Below are positions 45,296 through 56,070 of a stretch of DNA of 64,000 bases, in pieces. Below the pieces are notes generated by a model that was not told where the DNA came from, ran no database searches, and worked only from the letters and a program-made list of their open reading frames with translations. The stretch's first letter is position 1; every line of letters starts with the position of its first letter. A program made the position numbers and the translations under genes. The DNA comes from Auriscalpium vulgare (lineage: Eukaryota > Basidiomycota > Agaricomycetes > Russulales > Auriscalpiaceae), in the NCBI GenBank assembly GCA_019915015.1, contig JAHBBC010000001.1:4030001-4094000 (forward strand). Reading direction: 5' to 3'.

Positions 45296-45647
45296 TGCTC
45301 ATTAGCAGGGCTCCGTGCGATTTGACACCTTGCTTTCTGCTATCCAGTTGTCCCCGTAACAAAAGTACCTGCAGCCGCTGTCCCGCTATCTAGTTTCTAT
45401 CCTTCAGGGCTTTTACTGTATCTAATCTCACCGGACATGTGTACGCTGTAGTAGACACCCCGTTCAATCCTATCTGACTGCCAGTCAATTAATCAATTCA
45501 ATGCATGAGTGAGGGTAACAGATGCCACATGTGTCAGTAAGTACCAGTACACGAAAAAGAACACGTAGGGTATGGTATGTAGTATGAAACAGAAACACCA
45601 ATAAAGCAGCCACTAAACAGAGCATATTTAACCTAGCCACGACACTG
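45296..45647. terminator. Shared 3' region of convergent genes
   Basis: AT-rich intergenic sequence between the phospholipase B stop and the LRR gene stop, presumably holding both polyadenylation regions. Candidate signals include ACACCAATAAAGC near 45597. Confidence 0.35.
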
Positions 45648-47822
45648 TCACCCCGACTGCACGCCCGCCTGCCCCAGCTGGCTCTGGCTCAGCACCTTCA
45701 GCCAGCCCTCGCCCATGTCCGACCGCAGCGCCTCGATGCGCGCGCGGAACGCATCCGCCTCCTTCAGGTCGTCCGCGCCGCTCCCCGCGCCGGCCTCGAA
45801 CACGGACGCCGATGCGCGCGCGCGCCGTGCGGCAGACTTCCACTTAAGCGACGCAGAGCGCTGGCGGTCCTGTGCGGGGCGCAGTGGCAGCGGGAGGGGC
45901 GCGGGCTCTGGCTCCGGCTCCGGCGACGAGGAGAAGACGGCCTCGGTCTGCGAGCGGCGGTGCCTCGTGTGCGGGCGCGCTTTGGGGGGCGCGGGCGCGA
46001 GCGGGCGCAGGGCAGAGGGGCGCGGGGTCATGTCCGCGTCTTCGTCCTCGGGTGCGGGCGCAGGCAGCGCGGTATGCACCGCGACGGGCGAGCGCGTGAG
46101 CGGCGCGGGTGGCGGCGGCGAGAATGACGGGGAGTGCGAGCCGCCGTCGAGGTCGACGATACGCTTCGGCTTGCGCTTGCGCGGCCGGCCCGCGTTTGCA
46201 GCGGGCGCGAGGTACGGCGACGCGTTGTGCGAGGACGATGACGGCGCGAACGCGGGGCTGCTCGACGCGCTTCCAGCGCTCGGCGAGGACACCGCGGCGA
46301 GGCCGACCGGCACGATGGGTGGGGAGGACGCGGAGGACAGTGGGCGGGAGGAGCTCATTTGCTCGGGCGGCGCCGTGGTGAGGTTCATCTTCTCGTAGTA
46401 GCCCGCCGGCGTGCCGTCGAGCAGGATCGCCTTGCCCTCGCGCCAGAAGTGGTCGAAGCACTTCACGCGGAAGCCGTCCTCGAGCTCCGTGAACGGGTTG
46501 CCGTCGACCCACACTTCTGTGACATTGGGCAGCGGCGCGAGGCGGCCGACCTCGCCGGACTCCTCGAGGAGGTTGTGCCGCACGTCGACGCGCTCCAGTG
46601 CCATGAGGCGCTCCAGCCCGCAGAGCGAGTCGAGCCGGTTGCGCGCGAGGTTGAGCGTGAGCACGGATCCCATGTGCTTGTATATCCCGAGGACGGAGTC
46701 AATCATGTTGTCGGAGAGATTGAGGGAGACGAGGTTGTAAAGTGAGGAGAGCCCGGGCGGCACGGACACGAGGAGGTTGGAGGAAAGGTCGAGGTGTGTG
46801 ATAGATGTGAGGTACGGCAGTGGTGTTGACGGGAGGAAAGTGAGCGCGTTGTCCGCGAGCGAGAGATGTCGGAGGAAGGCCCATTTCGATGAAGGCAGTA
46901 GTGGCGGAGTCGGCTCTGGGAGGGCAGACCGCGGCGCATCTTCGCTGATCGGCGTCGACTCCTCCGAGTCCTCCGATATGGACTCTGGGAGTCGGGATCC
47001 GTAGAAGGATGACTGTCGCGACATGCCGTGGATGCTCCTCCGCCTCGAGGCTGCAATGCCTCCCTCCCGCCGCTTCTGGTCCTCCAGCACCGCGTCGACA
47101 AACACATCGGTGACGTCGTCGAGCCCGCTGCGCCTGATCGTGAGGCTCCAGAGCACCTCCGCAAGTCTGTCCCACCCTAGCAACGTGCGTGGGTCGATGT
47201 CCACGCACTCGAGCGACTGCAGATTACGGAATGCATCGAGCGGGAGGGCGTTCTCGTTCGGAGGCTCGTTCGCGAGCTCTGCGATCTTCTTCGGACCAGG
47301 GGCGTGCAGCGCGAGCGCGGGGATTTTCGTAAAGCTGCTGAAGATGTACTTGAGCTCCTGGTCGACGCTCAGCGGCTCCGGGCGGCCCCACAAGCCGACG
47401 CCGAGCGACAGGCGGGAGACGGCAGAGAAGGACGTGCGGATGGAGGTGAGGGAGAGCGTCTCGGACGTGTCGGATGCGGGGAAGAGCTCGACGTAGTTCA
47501 TGGGGCGTGAAGGGCGGTCAACCTTGACGTCGAGAGAGCCCACGTCGCAGCCCAGTGCCTCCAGGCGCATCAGGATGTAAAACAGGCGGTGCGTGTCGGT
47601 GGTGAAGACAAGCGGCTTCGGGCGGCTCGCTGGTGCCGAGACGGTCGTCGGCTCCCCGCCAAACCATGTCAGCGGGTTGAAGGCGGACGCAGTGGATGCC
47701 TCGGGGGTGGGTTTCCTGGGGCGGCGCCGTCGCTGGAATCCCGCCTCGGCGAGACGTGGCTCGTTGGTCCTGATGAAGGCCGCAATGCGGCGGAGGTAGG
47801 CGTCGCCGGATTCGTGCTCCAT
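45648..47822 (-). CDS. Leucine-rich-repeat protein, unknown function
   Basis: A single frame of 724 residues from the ATG at 47822. The N-terminus (YLRRIAAFIRTNEPRLAEAG) and a middle globular part precede about seven leucine-rich repeats in the region KWAFLRHLSLADNALTFL, ITHLDLSSNLLVSVPPGL, LVSLNLSDNMIDSV, LTLNLARNRLDSLCGLE and LERVDVRHNLLEE. An LRR cap (VWVDGNPFTELEDGFR) follows. The C-terminal 250 residues are disordered with a KRKPKR basic cluster. Similar architecture occurs in uncharacterised fungal LRR proteins; a signalling or scaffold role is inference. Confidence 0.8.
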   Translation of the reverse strand: MEHESGDAYLRRIAAFIRTNEPRLAEAGFQRRRRPRKPTPEASTASAFNPLTWFGGEPTTVSAPASRPKPLVFTTDTHRLFYILMRLEALGCDVGSLDVKVDRPSRPMNYVELFPASDTSETLSLTSIRTSFSAVSRLSLGVGLWGRPEPLSVDQELKYIFSSFTKIPALALHAPGPKKIAELANEPPNENALPLDAFRNLQSLECVDIDPRTLLGWDRLAEVLWSLTIRRSGLDDVTDVFVDAVLEDQKRREGGIAASRRRSIHGMSRQSSFYGSRLPESISEDSEESTPISEDAPRSALPEPTPPLLPSSKWAFLRHLSLADNALTFLPSTPLPYLTSITHLDLSSNLLVSVPPGLSSLYNLVSLNLSDNMIDSVLGIYKHMGSVLTLNLARNRLDSLCGLERLMALERVDVRHNLLEESGEVGRLAPLPNVTEVWVDGNPFTELEDGFRVKCFDHFWREGKAILLDGTPAGYYEKMNLTTAPPEQMSSSRPLSSASSPPIVPVGLAAVSSPSAGSASSSPAFAPSSSSHNASPYLAPAANAGRPRKRKPKRIVDLDGGSHSPSFSPPPPAPLTRSPVAVHTALPAPAPEDEDADMTPRPSALRPLAPAPPKARPHTRHRRSQTEAVFSSSPEPEPEPAPLPLPLRPAQDRQRSASLKWKSAARRARASASVFEAGAGSGADDLKEADAFRARIEALRSDMGEGWLKVLSQSQLGQAGVQSG

Positions 47823-48344
47823 ATGCTTGGAGGTGCGGGTCAGTCAGTCGAGAGGGAACAGTGGGGAAGGTGGCGGACCTTGTATGGCCTGGCGACGGGA
47901 TGCACGCAGGGTGGGAGCAAGCAGGCCGACACTGGCCGCTGCCACGCTGTGATGTGGTGTGCACACTGAAGGCCTTTGGTAAACCCAGATAATACCGTGA
48001 CCGCAAGCCTCGAGTCAGATATCGCGGGATTTGAAGGATGGGTAGGTCGGAAGGAGTTGCTGAGGACTAACCACCTCTGCCCTGCAGGTGAGTGACGTAA
48101 GCGCCCCCCGATCACCTTCAGGTAATTCCTGTCGCGGTTGCTGGCTGACTCTTGCAATGCTGTTGAGATAATAGACTGGTGGATGTATATCGCAGTGACG
48201 AGCGAGCGCTTTGAGATACAGTTCTTCACGACTGAATACGAAGATCCCTTCGAAATCAATTATTTACTTGTATTTGAAGGCCTATAACGGTCACGGTAGT
48301 TACTTACAAGTAGACCACCAAGTCAACACAGCGGCATCTTCAAC
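47823..48344. other. Intergenic upstream of LRR gene
   Basis: No supported gene; it includes the LRR promoter. Confidence 0.4.
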
Positions 48345-48395
48345 TTGACCCTGAGCTTGCGAAGGGTTGAATCTTGCCTCAGGGAGACTATCTTG
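48345..48395. repeat. Short dispersed repeat shared with 34325-34385
   Basis: CTGAGCTTGCGAAGGGTTGA and TGCCTCAGGGA occur here and, in reverse with a 9-base insertion, at 34.33-34.38 kb. Confidence 0.6.
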
Positions 48396-48406
48396 AGCAG
48401 CCAGTG

Positions 48407-48904
48407 ATGCAGCAAAGTCCCACCCCTATAGATGTCCTCCGACGTCGCAACCCCCACCTCTTTTCATCTGCGTCCCACCCTCGTCGTGCAAGACGCCTCC
48501 CCATGTTGCACGCCACCTCGCCTCCCTCCCTGACGGGGTTCGACTCGCTGAGCTCATTGAGCTCTGCCCCCCAAGTCACGCTTCAGCAGCCCTCGACCGC
48601 CCTCTCGGCATTGTCGCAGCAGGTTGACCAGCTCAAGGACGCCTATGACAAGAAGTTCGACGCTCTGGAGAAGCGGTTCGACGCTCTGGAGAAGCGGTTT
48701 GACGCTCTGGAGAAGCGGTTCGACGCTCTGGAGAAGCGGTTCGACGCTCTGGAGAAGCGGTTCGACGCTCTGGAGAAGCAGTTCGACGCGCTGGGGAAGA
48801 AGGTCGTCACTTATGAGACGCGCTCTATGCTGGCTGTCGTCGCGGCGGTCTGCTCGGTGTCGGTCGTCGTTGCGTTTGCCGTTGGGCACTGCGTCGAAGA
48901 GTAA
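48407..48904 (+). CDS. Heptad-repeat coiled-coil protein with C-terminal membrane anchor
   Basis: An intronless frame of 165 residues from the ATG at 48407. The N-terminal third is Ser/Pro-rich. Residues about 80-130 consist of seven near-identical heptads FDALEKR, encoded by a 21-bp DNA repeat, forming an almost ideal coiled coil. A hydrophobic segment near the C-terminus (SMLAVVAAVCSVSVVVAFAV) is followed by only a few residues, as in a tail-anchored protein. An in-frame ATG at 48503 is an alternative start. No family is recognised. Confidence 0.6.
   Translation: MQQSPTPIDVLRRRNPHLFSSASHPRRARRLPMLHATSPPSLTGFDSLSSLSSAPQVTLQQPSTALSALSQQVDQLKDAYDKKFDALEKRFDALEKRFDALEKRFDALEKRFDALEKRFDALEKQFDALGKKVVTYETRSMLAVVAAVCSVSVVVAFAVGHCVEE
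48652..48798. repeat. 21-bp tandem repeat, seven copies
   Basis: The unit TTCGACGCTCTGGAGAAGCGG is repeated seven times with one or two base changes, all in frame with the FDALEKR heptads. Near identity at synonymous positions suggests recent expansion. Confidence 0.95.
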
Positions 48905-49382
48905 TCGTCCTTTCATCGATGCGCCTTCCTCCGTCCAGTATAATATTGCCATGCGTCCAGTCTGTATGTATACTACTCGCCGCACCGTTACCTGTGTGTA
49001 ATGCACTACTGTAAAGTCCACATTGTGAATGCCCAATGTGGCCGACCCCACGACCTACGAGTCCGCGCTCTCATGGCTCTCTCAAGAGTCTCATGACTCT
49101 GGAACCTCTTCGGCTTGGACACAGCACACTCGACGCCAGTTTCCGTGCCCAAGGTCCCTTCCCCGGCGAACACAGCGTGAACATCACCGCAGCGATGTAG
49201 TCTCAGCCGCAACCGCCATCGTGAAGGTATAGAAGTTCATACGCATGTTCACCGAGCGGGTGTACTGAGTACGAGCCGGTGCGCAGCGACTGGAGGATGC
49301 TCGGGGAATACGGACCGTGCGTTTTCTATCCTGGCAGGGGCTGGGACTGATATCAAGTCCGGGGTGCTGAAGTGTTGCGCAG
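48905..49382. other. Intergenic, no gene seen
   Basis: Short frames only, no motif recognised. Confidence 0.4.
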
Positions 49383-50215
49383 ATGGAGCCATCTCGCGAA
49401 GATGTTCTGCAAGTGCAACCTCGGCCATACGTGGTGATCGTCACGGAGAGGTGGACTTACCATTCAGCTGTTGCTGCGGCGGCCCCAGTCGGCGTGAATT
49501 CGTTGTCTGTAGCTACGGATGCAGAGGGCATGCGTGCGGACAGCCTGCGCAAATTGCTGTCCGAGTGGGATTTGGCTCGGGGCAAACGGTGCGTAGATAC
49601 TTGATTCTGCAAAGCCGCACACTCTGAACGAGATATATTCAAATATTCAGCCTTCACAACGACCCGTATTTCTTCCTCCAGGCAGCGCATACCTTCCCAA
49701 AGCTTCGCGTGGCGCGTCCTCCAGGGAAGACAGCGCGGACTAGAATTATAACCTGGTACCCAGCTATCTGAAGTGAGACACGGCTTCAATGTGTTTCAAC
49801 CGTGACACTGACTGACCTCATCGACAGAGTTGATCGTCAGGGCCGAGTCGTTCGCTTGGACACGTTCTCCAAGGTACGTGAATTCAACATATGCTTCTTT
49901 TGGCATCGAGCCGAGCATCATATGCACCAGACGCTCGTCTCGGTTGGCTCACCTGCAACCCGCGCTTTTTACAGCGTCTCGAGCGGTTCGGCGAGAGGTC
50001 CGCCCTCAGCCATGTATCTCTACTCTAATTATATGTCTTATTACTTGTCTTATACTCAGACGCGCTTGATTGCAGACGGTTGTCATCAAGCTCCTCGACC
50101 CTGGTCCTTCGACGGGTAGTACGTCCGCTGGCTGCGCGAGCTCGCGACGCAGTACAGACTGCGCCGCGATTTCTTCTGTGGCGACGCGTTCGAGCTGCGC
50201 CTGTAGACGAGGGCG
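49383..50215 (+). pseudogene. Aromatic/aminoadipate aminotransferase (Aro8-like) pseudogene
   Basis: Collinear remnants of a fold-type I aminotransferase: TERWTYHSAVAAAAPVGV and AEGMRADSLRKLLSEWD (49.43-49.59 kb), NDPYFFLQ (about 49.66), RQGRVVRLDTFSK with the PLP-binding lysine (about 49.83-49.87), ARLGWLTCNPRFLQRLERF (about 49.94) and WSFDG-stop-YVRWLRELATQYRLRRD (about 50.10). The parts lie in different frames. The NPTG segment is missing, and a three-base duplication creates an in-frame TAG at about 50118. No N- or C-terminal part was found. Confidence 0.75.
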
Positions 50216-50976
50216 AGGACGCCGGCGACGAGCATCTGTATCTGTGCATAAGCTTCAGCTTGGCGAATGTGAGTGTTTCTTTTCCTGATGGGTGTGTATC
50301 GGCAAGTGCTCACTCACGTATGGCTTTTTCGGGCGAGTAGGAGGACCAGCAGGTTGCGATTTTGGCAGCCAAGTTCTTCCACCGGCAGGAGTAGTAGTCC
50401 GCGTCGCATGCTTCCACAGCGCTTTGCACTCCTCGCGTGCATTACTTATGGGCTGGTCACCGTGCGCGTGCAACGCCGATCTTGTTCTGGGCGCCGCCTC
50501 GTCTGGTCAGGGCATTACACGACGGTGGCCACGCTGCCGACCACCCCGCTCGGCTCCGTTCATGTGCTGGTGGGCTGCGGGGCGTTGTGGGCATTCAATG
50601 AAGTCACCAGCCAGTACAGCTTGATAAATATTGATGTGGGCCGACTTATCCCTCTGCCTCTGCGGGCGTAGCTCGGTAACGTTGCCACGATCTGGGGGCG
50701 CCACCAGACCGAGAGGCTGTGTAAGTCAAGAGTTGGCTGTCTTACACTCTCACAGACACCTCTCTCATACCACCTACCCTCGCCTCATTGGTGTCTATTT
50801 AGTAGTAGTACCACCGAGATCTCGCGCTCAAGATGGAGAGTTCAAGTTGCCGAGCAAATATTGTGAGATGTTCGCAATCCCTGATGCAGGCATACCGAGG
50901 AGCAAACAAAATAACATCGGGCATATGTCAATGTCGCGATGAAAGACAGCAAATTGGCAAGAGACTCCATGACAAT
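50216..50976. other. Intergenic left of the Harbinger element
   Basis: Open frames here have no recognised motif; part may be further decayed aminotransferase sequence. Confidence 0.35.
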
Positions 50977-51044
50977 AGGGGAGCTCAGAGTAGACCGTTT
51001 TCGTTTCCGTTTCGTTTTCAAACGCCTTTCGTTTTCGATTCGGC
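50977..51044 (+). repeat. Harbinger left terminal inverted repeat
   Basis: Begins AGGGGAGCTCAGAGTAGACC and contains repeated GTTTCGTTTTC-type motifs. It pairs exactly with 54293-54360. Confidence 0.95.
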
Positions 51045-51175
51045 CCGCGGCATAAGTGACCCGATGTGTGACAATCGTGTGACTTTAGGTGACGCTCGCG
51101 TTGTGCGGCGTCTTCGTGTCTCACACACTCATTCCCTCGCGATACCTCCTTAATCTACACTCTCCTACTCTCTTA

Positions 51176-52770
51176 ATGCCCCGGAAACGCGGCCGCTCGG
51201 ACTCCGACCAGCCTGAGACAGCTCCGGGCAAGAAATCCCGTGAGGAGAACATCAGCTGGGGCACAAATAAGAAGCCAAATGAGCTGCTCCTGCAGCTCAT
51301 CACGGAGCTCGAACAGCCGCAAAATCGCAAGGTTATGTTTGGTAACAAGCGTGGTGAGGTATGCAGGTGGCCCACGCATCATCTGGGCTTTGTTACTGAC
51401 ATCTTTCCAGAAGAAAAGCGGAGAAAGTAAGGTCGCAGCGGGTCAGCGGCTTGCTCGCATCCTCTGGAAGGATGCTCCGGACTCGGATTTCGTCAGTCTG
51501 GGAGCAAAGGTGCTCGGGAAAATAAATCAGTATGTCCATACCCTTATTGGATGCCTCATACGTGCTCACAGGCTTGTGTAGGCTACGCATCACCTATCAC
51601 TCCAAGGTTCGGCGCATTAAGTGCACGGGTGGAGGTGTCCTCACTGGGAATGAGGCCATCGTCGACACAGGTGATGCCGACGATGGTCCAGATGAGTATT
51701 TGGTCTGCTACATAGGGCCAGATGGCCCATCCGAGGATACCGATGCACGCCACAAGAATATCTGGCGTAAGTTCATTTTGTGATCTCCGATGAGCACGCT
51801 GGAGGCTAACACATCCTGTGCAGAGGAGATCGAGGCCGAGTTCGCTGTCTTCCCCCGAATTCACGCGATCCTTGCCACCCGCCCAAATGAAAACCCGATC
51901 ATCATCACGACTGGGGTTGGTCCGGACGGTCACCGCACAGTGCACTATCAGCCTCCCGACGACGCGCCACCTGTGCGGCAACCGCGCGAAGAGGACATAG
52001 ACCCCGTCCTACGCGTTCACGATGGCCCGGCGCCTCTCGCGCAAGACTCTTCTGCGACCGCACCCGGCCGGGATCGCCACCGCAGACGCCACACACTCCC
52101 AAAGAGAACCGCGTGCCGCCCTCGTCGCAAGCAAGTGCGAAGAAGACTCCCGCACACCTGTCGGAAGAGAAGCTGGAGAGCTTGAAGGGTCGCTTCAAGC
52201 CCACGTCACGCACCGGCATTCAAGACATACTGAAGGAGTCCATCGAGTAAGTAATACTAGTTGTTGGTAATGCACGTGGACTAATTCATGTGGCAGGCGT
52301 AGCTTTGCGGTGTCAAAGGAAGAGAACATCCGCAAAGCTGTCGACAGGCTGCGCGATGACATGAATAGTCTTCGCCAAGACGCTCGCGATCGCCACGACC
52401 GCCTCTTTCGTGAGCTGCAGATTGGCTTGTGGACGAACGATGAGTATCGCCGCAAGTCGGAAGCACTTGACGATGACCTTCAGCTGCAGCTTCAAGATCT
52501 CCGTGAAATATATCGCGCCTTCAGAATCCTCCTCTGGTTGTCGCCGCCGCTACGCCCGCTCGTTCCATCTCACGCACGGGCTCTATGTCAACCGCTGCAT
52601 CGACGCCTTCATCTCTGCCGCGCGCATCGACACCTCCGGATGATGAGCCCGAGAGCGAGATGACAAGCCAGAGAGAAAATAGTCCTCCCTGGGATGAGAG
52701 CCAGTTGGACAGAGATCTTGGACGAGGATCATCTGTGGTTCCAGACGAGTTGGAGCGAGGCTTAGTCTGA
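51176..52770 (+). CDS. Harbinger accessory protein gene (second ORF)
   Basis: The start MPRKRGRSDSDQPET is basic and nuclear-like. Exons 51176-51358, 51411-51529, 51582-51766 and one from 51833 join in phase. WGTNKKPNELLLQLITELE and GQRLARILWKDAPDSDFVSL resemble the DNA-binding accessory protein that partners Harbinger transposases. After about 52000 the coding frame changes twice (near 52010-52080 and 52520) before SEEKLESLKGRFKPTSRTGI and the Ser/Pro-rich tail ending at 52770, so extra introns or frameshifts are present. A coiled-coil stretch (SKEENIRKAVDRLRDDMNSL) lies at 52.32-52.40 kb. The exact structure is uncertain. Confidence 0.6.
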
Positions 52771-52885
52771 TCATTTTGCTTTTGTCCTTTCTAACTGCAG
52801 CCTCTCATTTAATGCTACACAGTCCTTTCTTCTTTCTGATTATATCTCTCTTACTCTTTACAATCTCAGATTTAATCTTGTTCAT

Positions 52886-53960
52886 TTATACAAGTCCTGC
52901 TCGTTGAGCGGCTACTATTTCTGCCACAAGGCCACGTCTCCTAGCCTCGCAATCATCATCCTCTGTGATATCATCATCTATAGGATCATCTGGCTCCCCC
53001 CTATCGTCCTCTTCCTGAGCACGTGAGTGCCAAGTCGCAAAGCTTGTCCCACTCGCCCATCCTTCGATGTCGAGCACTGCGTTGTGCAAGATGATGCAAC
53101 ATGAAATCCACCGACACGCTCGTATATGGTCCCGATTGTAACGGATATTGAGCCGTAAGCCACGAAGGGATTGCCATCGGCCCTTGAGTGCACCCATGGT
53201 GTGTTCAGAGCGAACGCGTAGGCGAGCTACGTGTTTGTCGAATAAGGCATTTGAGCGGTCTAACGACGCTGGTTTCTTGTGAACTGGGATGGTCCGCGAG
53301 CTGACAGGGTACGCAGAGTCACCCCATGCAAACTCGTCACCTCTGAAGAACCAGTCGGTATGCTTGACAGCTGCAGTATGCTCAAATGCAGATGCATCAT
53401 GAGCAGAACCGGTCATGCCAAGCGAATAGTCAACGATTCGTAGATTCGACGGTGTATTGCCAATCTGTGTACAGATATGTCAGTCAGGAGCTATTAGAAG
53501 ATATCCAGCATACCTGGACGTTGAACCCATAGTTGCACTTCCTTGTGTAGTACGCGTCACCGTCGAGGCCGGGGCGACTGTACAGGACAACAATTGTCCC
53601 GTCGTACATCACCCATCCCTCCCTCCAGGTGGATCCCGTGAAACCAAGCTGCTCATCAATCCACCTTTTCTCGACCTCTTTCTCCTCCTCTGTTAGCGGC
53701 CGTACAAACATCCCATGCAAGGACATCAGCGCCTCCTGACATCTCTCCGTGTATAGCTCCACAGCGCCCTCTGAACAGCCCGCTGCACGGCTGATATCCT
53801 CGAGAGATGCGCCATTGCCATAGCGACCCATACGGTACAGGGTCACCGCTAATTGCGTTCGGATATCCTCCTGCGGGGTGTTCGAGTTGTTCTGGAATAC
53901 GGGATGACCCTCGATGAGGCCAAGGATAGTGTCGAAGACGTGGGGAGAGACACGGAGCAT
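52886..53960 (-). CDS. Harbinger (DDE_Tnp_4-type) transposase
   Basis: Exons 53514-53960 and 52886-53464 join in phase to 341 residues starting MLRVSPHVFDTILGLIEGHP. A helix-turn-helix-like region (NGASLEDISRAAGCSEGAVE) precedes the nuclease domain. Catalytic residues are seen as VMYDGTIV (first Asp), WGDSAYPVSSR (second Asp) and SEHTMGALKGRWQSL (Glu). The C-terminus is acidic. An upstream ATG at 54207 opens a further 80 codons in a frame offset by one base; a C-run at about 54040 may hide a frameshift, so the native protein could be longer. Confidence 0.85.
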
Positions 53961-54292
53961 GTTGATAAAGCGGTGGTGATGGGCAGGATCCTGTGCATAC
54001 TCCCATGCAAGCTGGAGATTGCCGGCTTTAACGACGGGGACGGGGGTTGATGTAGCGGGAGGATAGGATGGTGTGAAGGATTGAGCTATCGCGTTGGAGC
54101 TGCTCCATCATAGCTGTGGCTGAAGATGGAGGCATGAGTGCCATCTGGATAGCCATATATGTGATGTATGCGTCGATAATCTCATCGTGGTAGGTAGCAC
54201 GGGCCATGGCTGGTGGAAGAGCTCGAAAGCAATGGCGGCGGTGTCGCGCAGCGGCGTAGATTGAGTGACATTATGTAATATCACGCCGGGGC

Positions 54293-54360
54293 GCCGAATC
54301 GAAAACGAAAGGCGTTTGAAAACGAAACGGAAACGAAAACGGTCTACTCTGAGCTCCCCT
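54293..54360 (-). repeat. Harbinger right terminal inverted repeat
   Basis: Exact reverse complement of 50977-51044, ending GGTCTACTCTGAGCTCCCCT next to the AAT duplication. Confidence 0.95.
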
Positions 54361-54549
54361 AATTCCGAGAAGTTCAAGAGCCACGATGCCAGATGCTTGC
54401 GTAATGCGCGTCCGGATGTGGATGCAGTTACGCGGCACTCCTTGAGCTCTCTCTTGTCTTGACCACCTCCATCGCTTTGCGTGAGCCCCACAACTCGCTG
54501 CTCACGCTCTCGTACTCGAGCTGCTTGTCGTCACCCAGACGTTTTCATC

Positions 54550-56070
54550 ATGAAGTTGACAATAAAGACACTTCAGCAGAAGGTGTTCAACGTAAGTCAT
54601 TCCTCGCGCCCTCAACCCTTTTGTGCAGCCCTTACACACCAATAGATCGACGCTGAAGGATCAGAGACTGTTGGTGATTTGAAGAAGAAGATCAGCGAGA
54701 CTCAGAGTCACCCTATAGAATTTCAGAAGATCATCTACTCAGGTGCGTCCTTGTTCTGCGACGCGTTCATTGTGGCCGCGCAGCTGACGTGATCGTACAG
54801 GCAAGGTGCTCCCCGATGACAAGACCATAGAGTCATGTAATATCAAGGAGAAAGACTTTTTGGTGCTTATGGTGTCCAAGGTGCGTTGCCTTTCCTCGTC
54901 TTTGGCACTGATGCTCATCGATCGTCCTGACAGCCCAAAGCAGCTCCTGCAGCCTCATCATCCAGTGCAGCGACACCTGCTCCCGTTCCTGTGGCCCCGG
55001 TCGCCGCGCCCGCTCCTGTAGCTGAGCCAACGCCGGCACCTGCATCGGAACCAGCCCCTGCCCCGGCTGCCTCTGAAACTACCCCCGCCGAACCGACCCC
55101 CAATGCCCCCGCCGCCACGGAGGCTCCTTTTGGGGACATGAGCTCGTTCGTGACCGGAGAGGTGCTGCAGTCGACCATCCAGAACATGATTGAGATGGGT
55201 TTCCCGAGAGAGCAGGTGTTGCGCGCGCTCAGGGCGAGCTACAACAACCCCGACCGCGCCGTGGAGTATTTGATGACGGTGAGCAGTCCAGGCTATATCT
55301 GCAAGCATATGCTGATGCTTCTGTCTACAAGGGTATCCCCGCCCATCTTGAGGCTGAGTTGAGTCATGCGGCACCGTCCGCAGCAGCCCCTGCTGCAGCC
55401 CCCGCCACTCCCGCAGTGCCTCCGGCTGCCCAGGCCCCTGCTGCAGCCAGCACACCTGCTCCCCAGGCAGGACCCGTCGGTGGTCCTCAGAATCTGTTCC
55501 AGGTGCGCATTACGCGTCCTATGCCCTAAACTCTGCCTCACATACTCCGTAGCTCGCTCAGCAACAGCAGCAGCAACAACATGGCCCAGCAGCCGGCGCT
55601 GGTGCTTCGATCGGCAGTGGAGCTTCGCTCGGCGGTGGACCCGCCCTCGACTTGTCGGCCCTGCGCGACCACCCGCAAATCGCCCAATTGCGGGACATCG
55701 TCGCGCAGAACCCAGCTTTGATCCAGCCACTGATCCAGCAGCTGGCTCTGTCGAACCCGCAACTCGCAGAGGTGATTGCGCAGAATCCGGAGGCTCTGTT
55801 TCAGCTGCTCGGCGGTGGAGACGGTGACTTCGGTGAGGAAGGTGATATCCCCCCGGGTGCGCAGGTGGTCAGCATTACGCAGGAGGAACACGCGGCTATC
55901 GAACGGGTACGTGAAGCAAGCTTGTCTAAATAACATCTCCCCTGACATCCGCACAGCTGCAGGCTCTGGGCTTCCCACGGCAGGCGGTGATTGAGGCGTA
56001 CTTTGCGTGCGATAAGAATGAGGAGCTGGCTGCGAACTATCTGTTCGAGGGCGGGTTTGACGATTCATGA
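54550..56070 (+). CDS. rad23: RAD23: UBL-UBA proteasome shuttle and repair factor
   Basis: Seven exons (54550-54591, 54646-54742, 54801-54880, 54934-55278, 55332-55502, 55553-55906, 55957-56070) join in phase to 400 residues. Order of domains: ubiquitin-like (1-73, [24 protein letters not shown]); Ala/Pro-rich linker; UBA1 ([20 protein letters not shown]); XPC-binding region ([20 protein letters not shown]); UBA2 ([20 protein letters not shown]). This is the full RAD23 layout. The protein brings ubiquitinated proteins to the proteasome and stabilises the Rad4/XPC damage sensor. The Harbinger element ends 190 bp upstream and may affect its promoter. Confidence 0.95.

Larger units (their letters stand above)
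50977..54360. mobile_element. PIF/Harbinger DNA transposon, complete ends
   Basis: A 3384-bp element bounded by 68-bp terminal inverted repeats that are identical as read, flanked by the 3-bp direct repeat AAT (50974-50976 and 54361-54363). It carries two convergent genes: a DDE transposase on the minus strand and an accessory protein gene on the plus strand. A 3-bp target duplication, two-gene content and HARBI1-type catalytic motifs define the superfamily. Perfect terminal repeats suggest recent insertion. It lies about 190 bp upstream of the RAD23 start. Confidence 0.92.
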
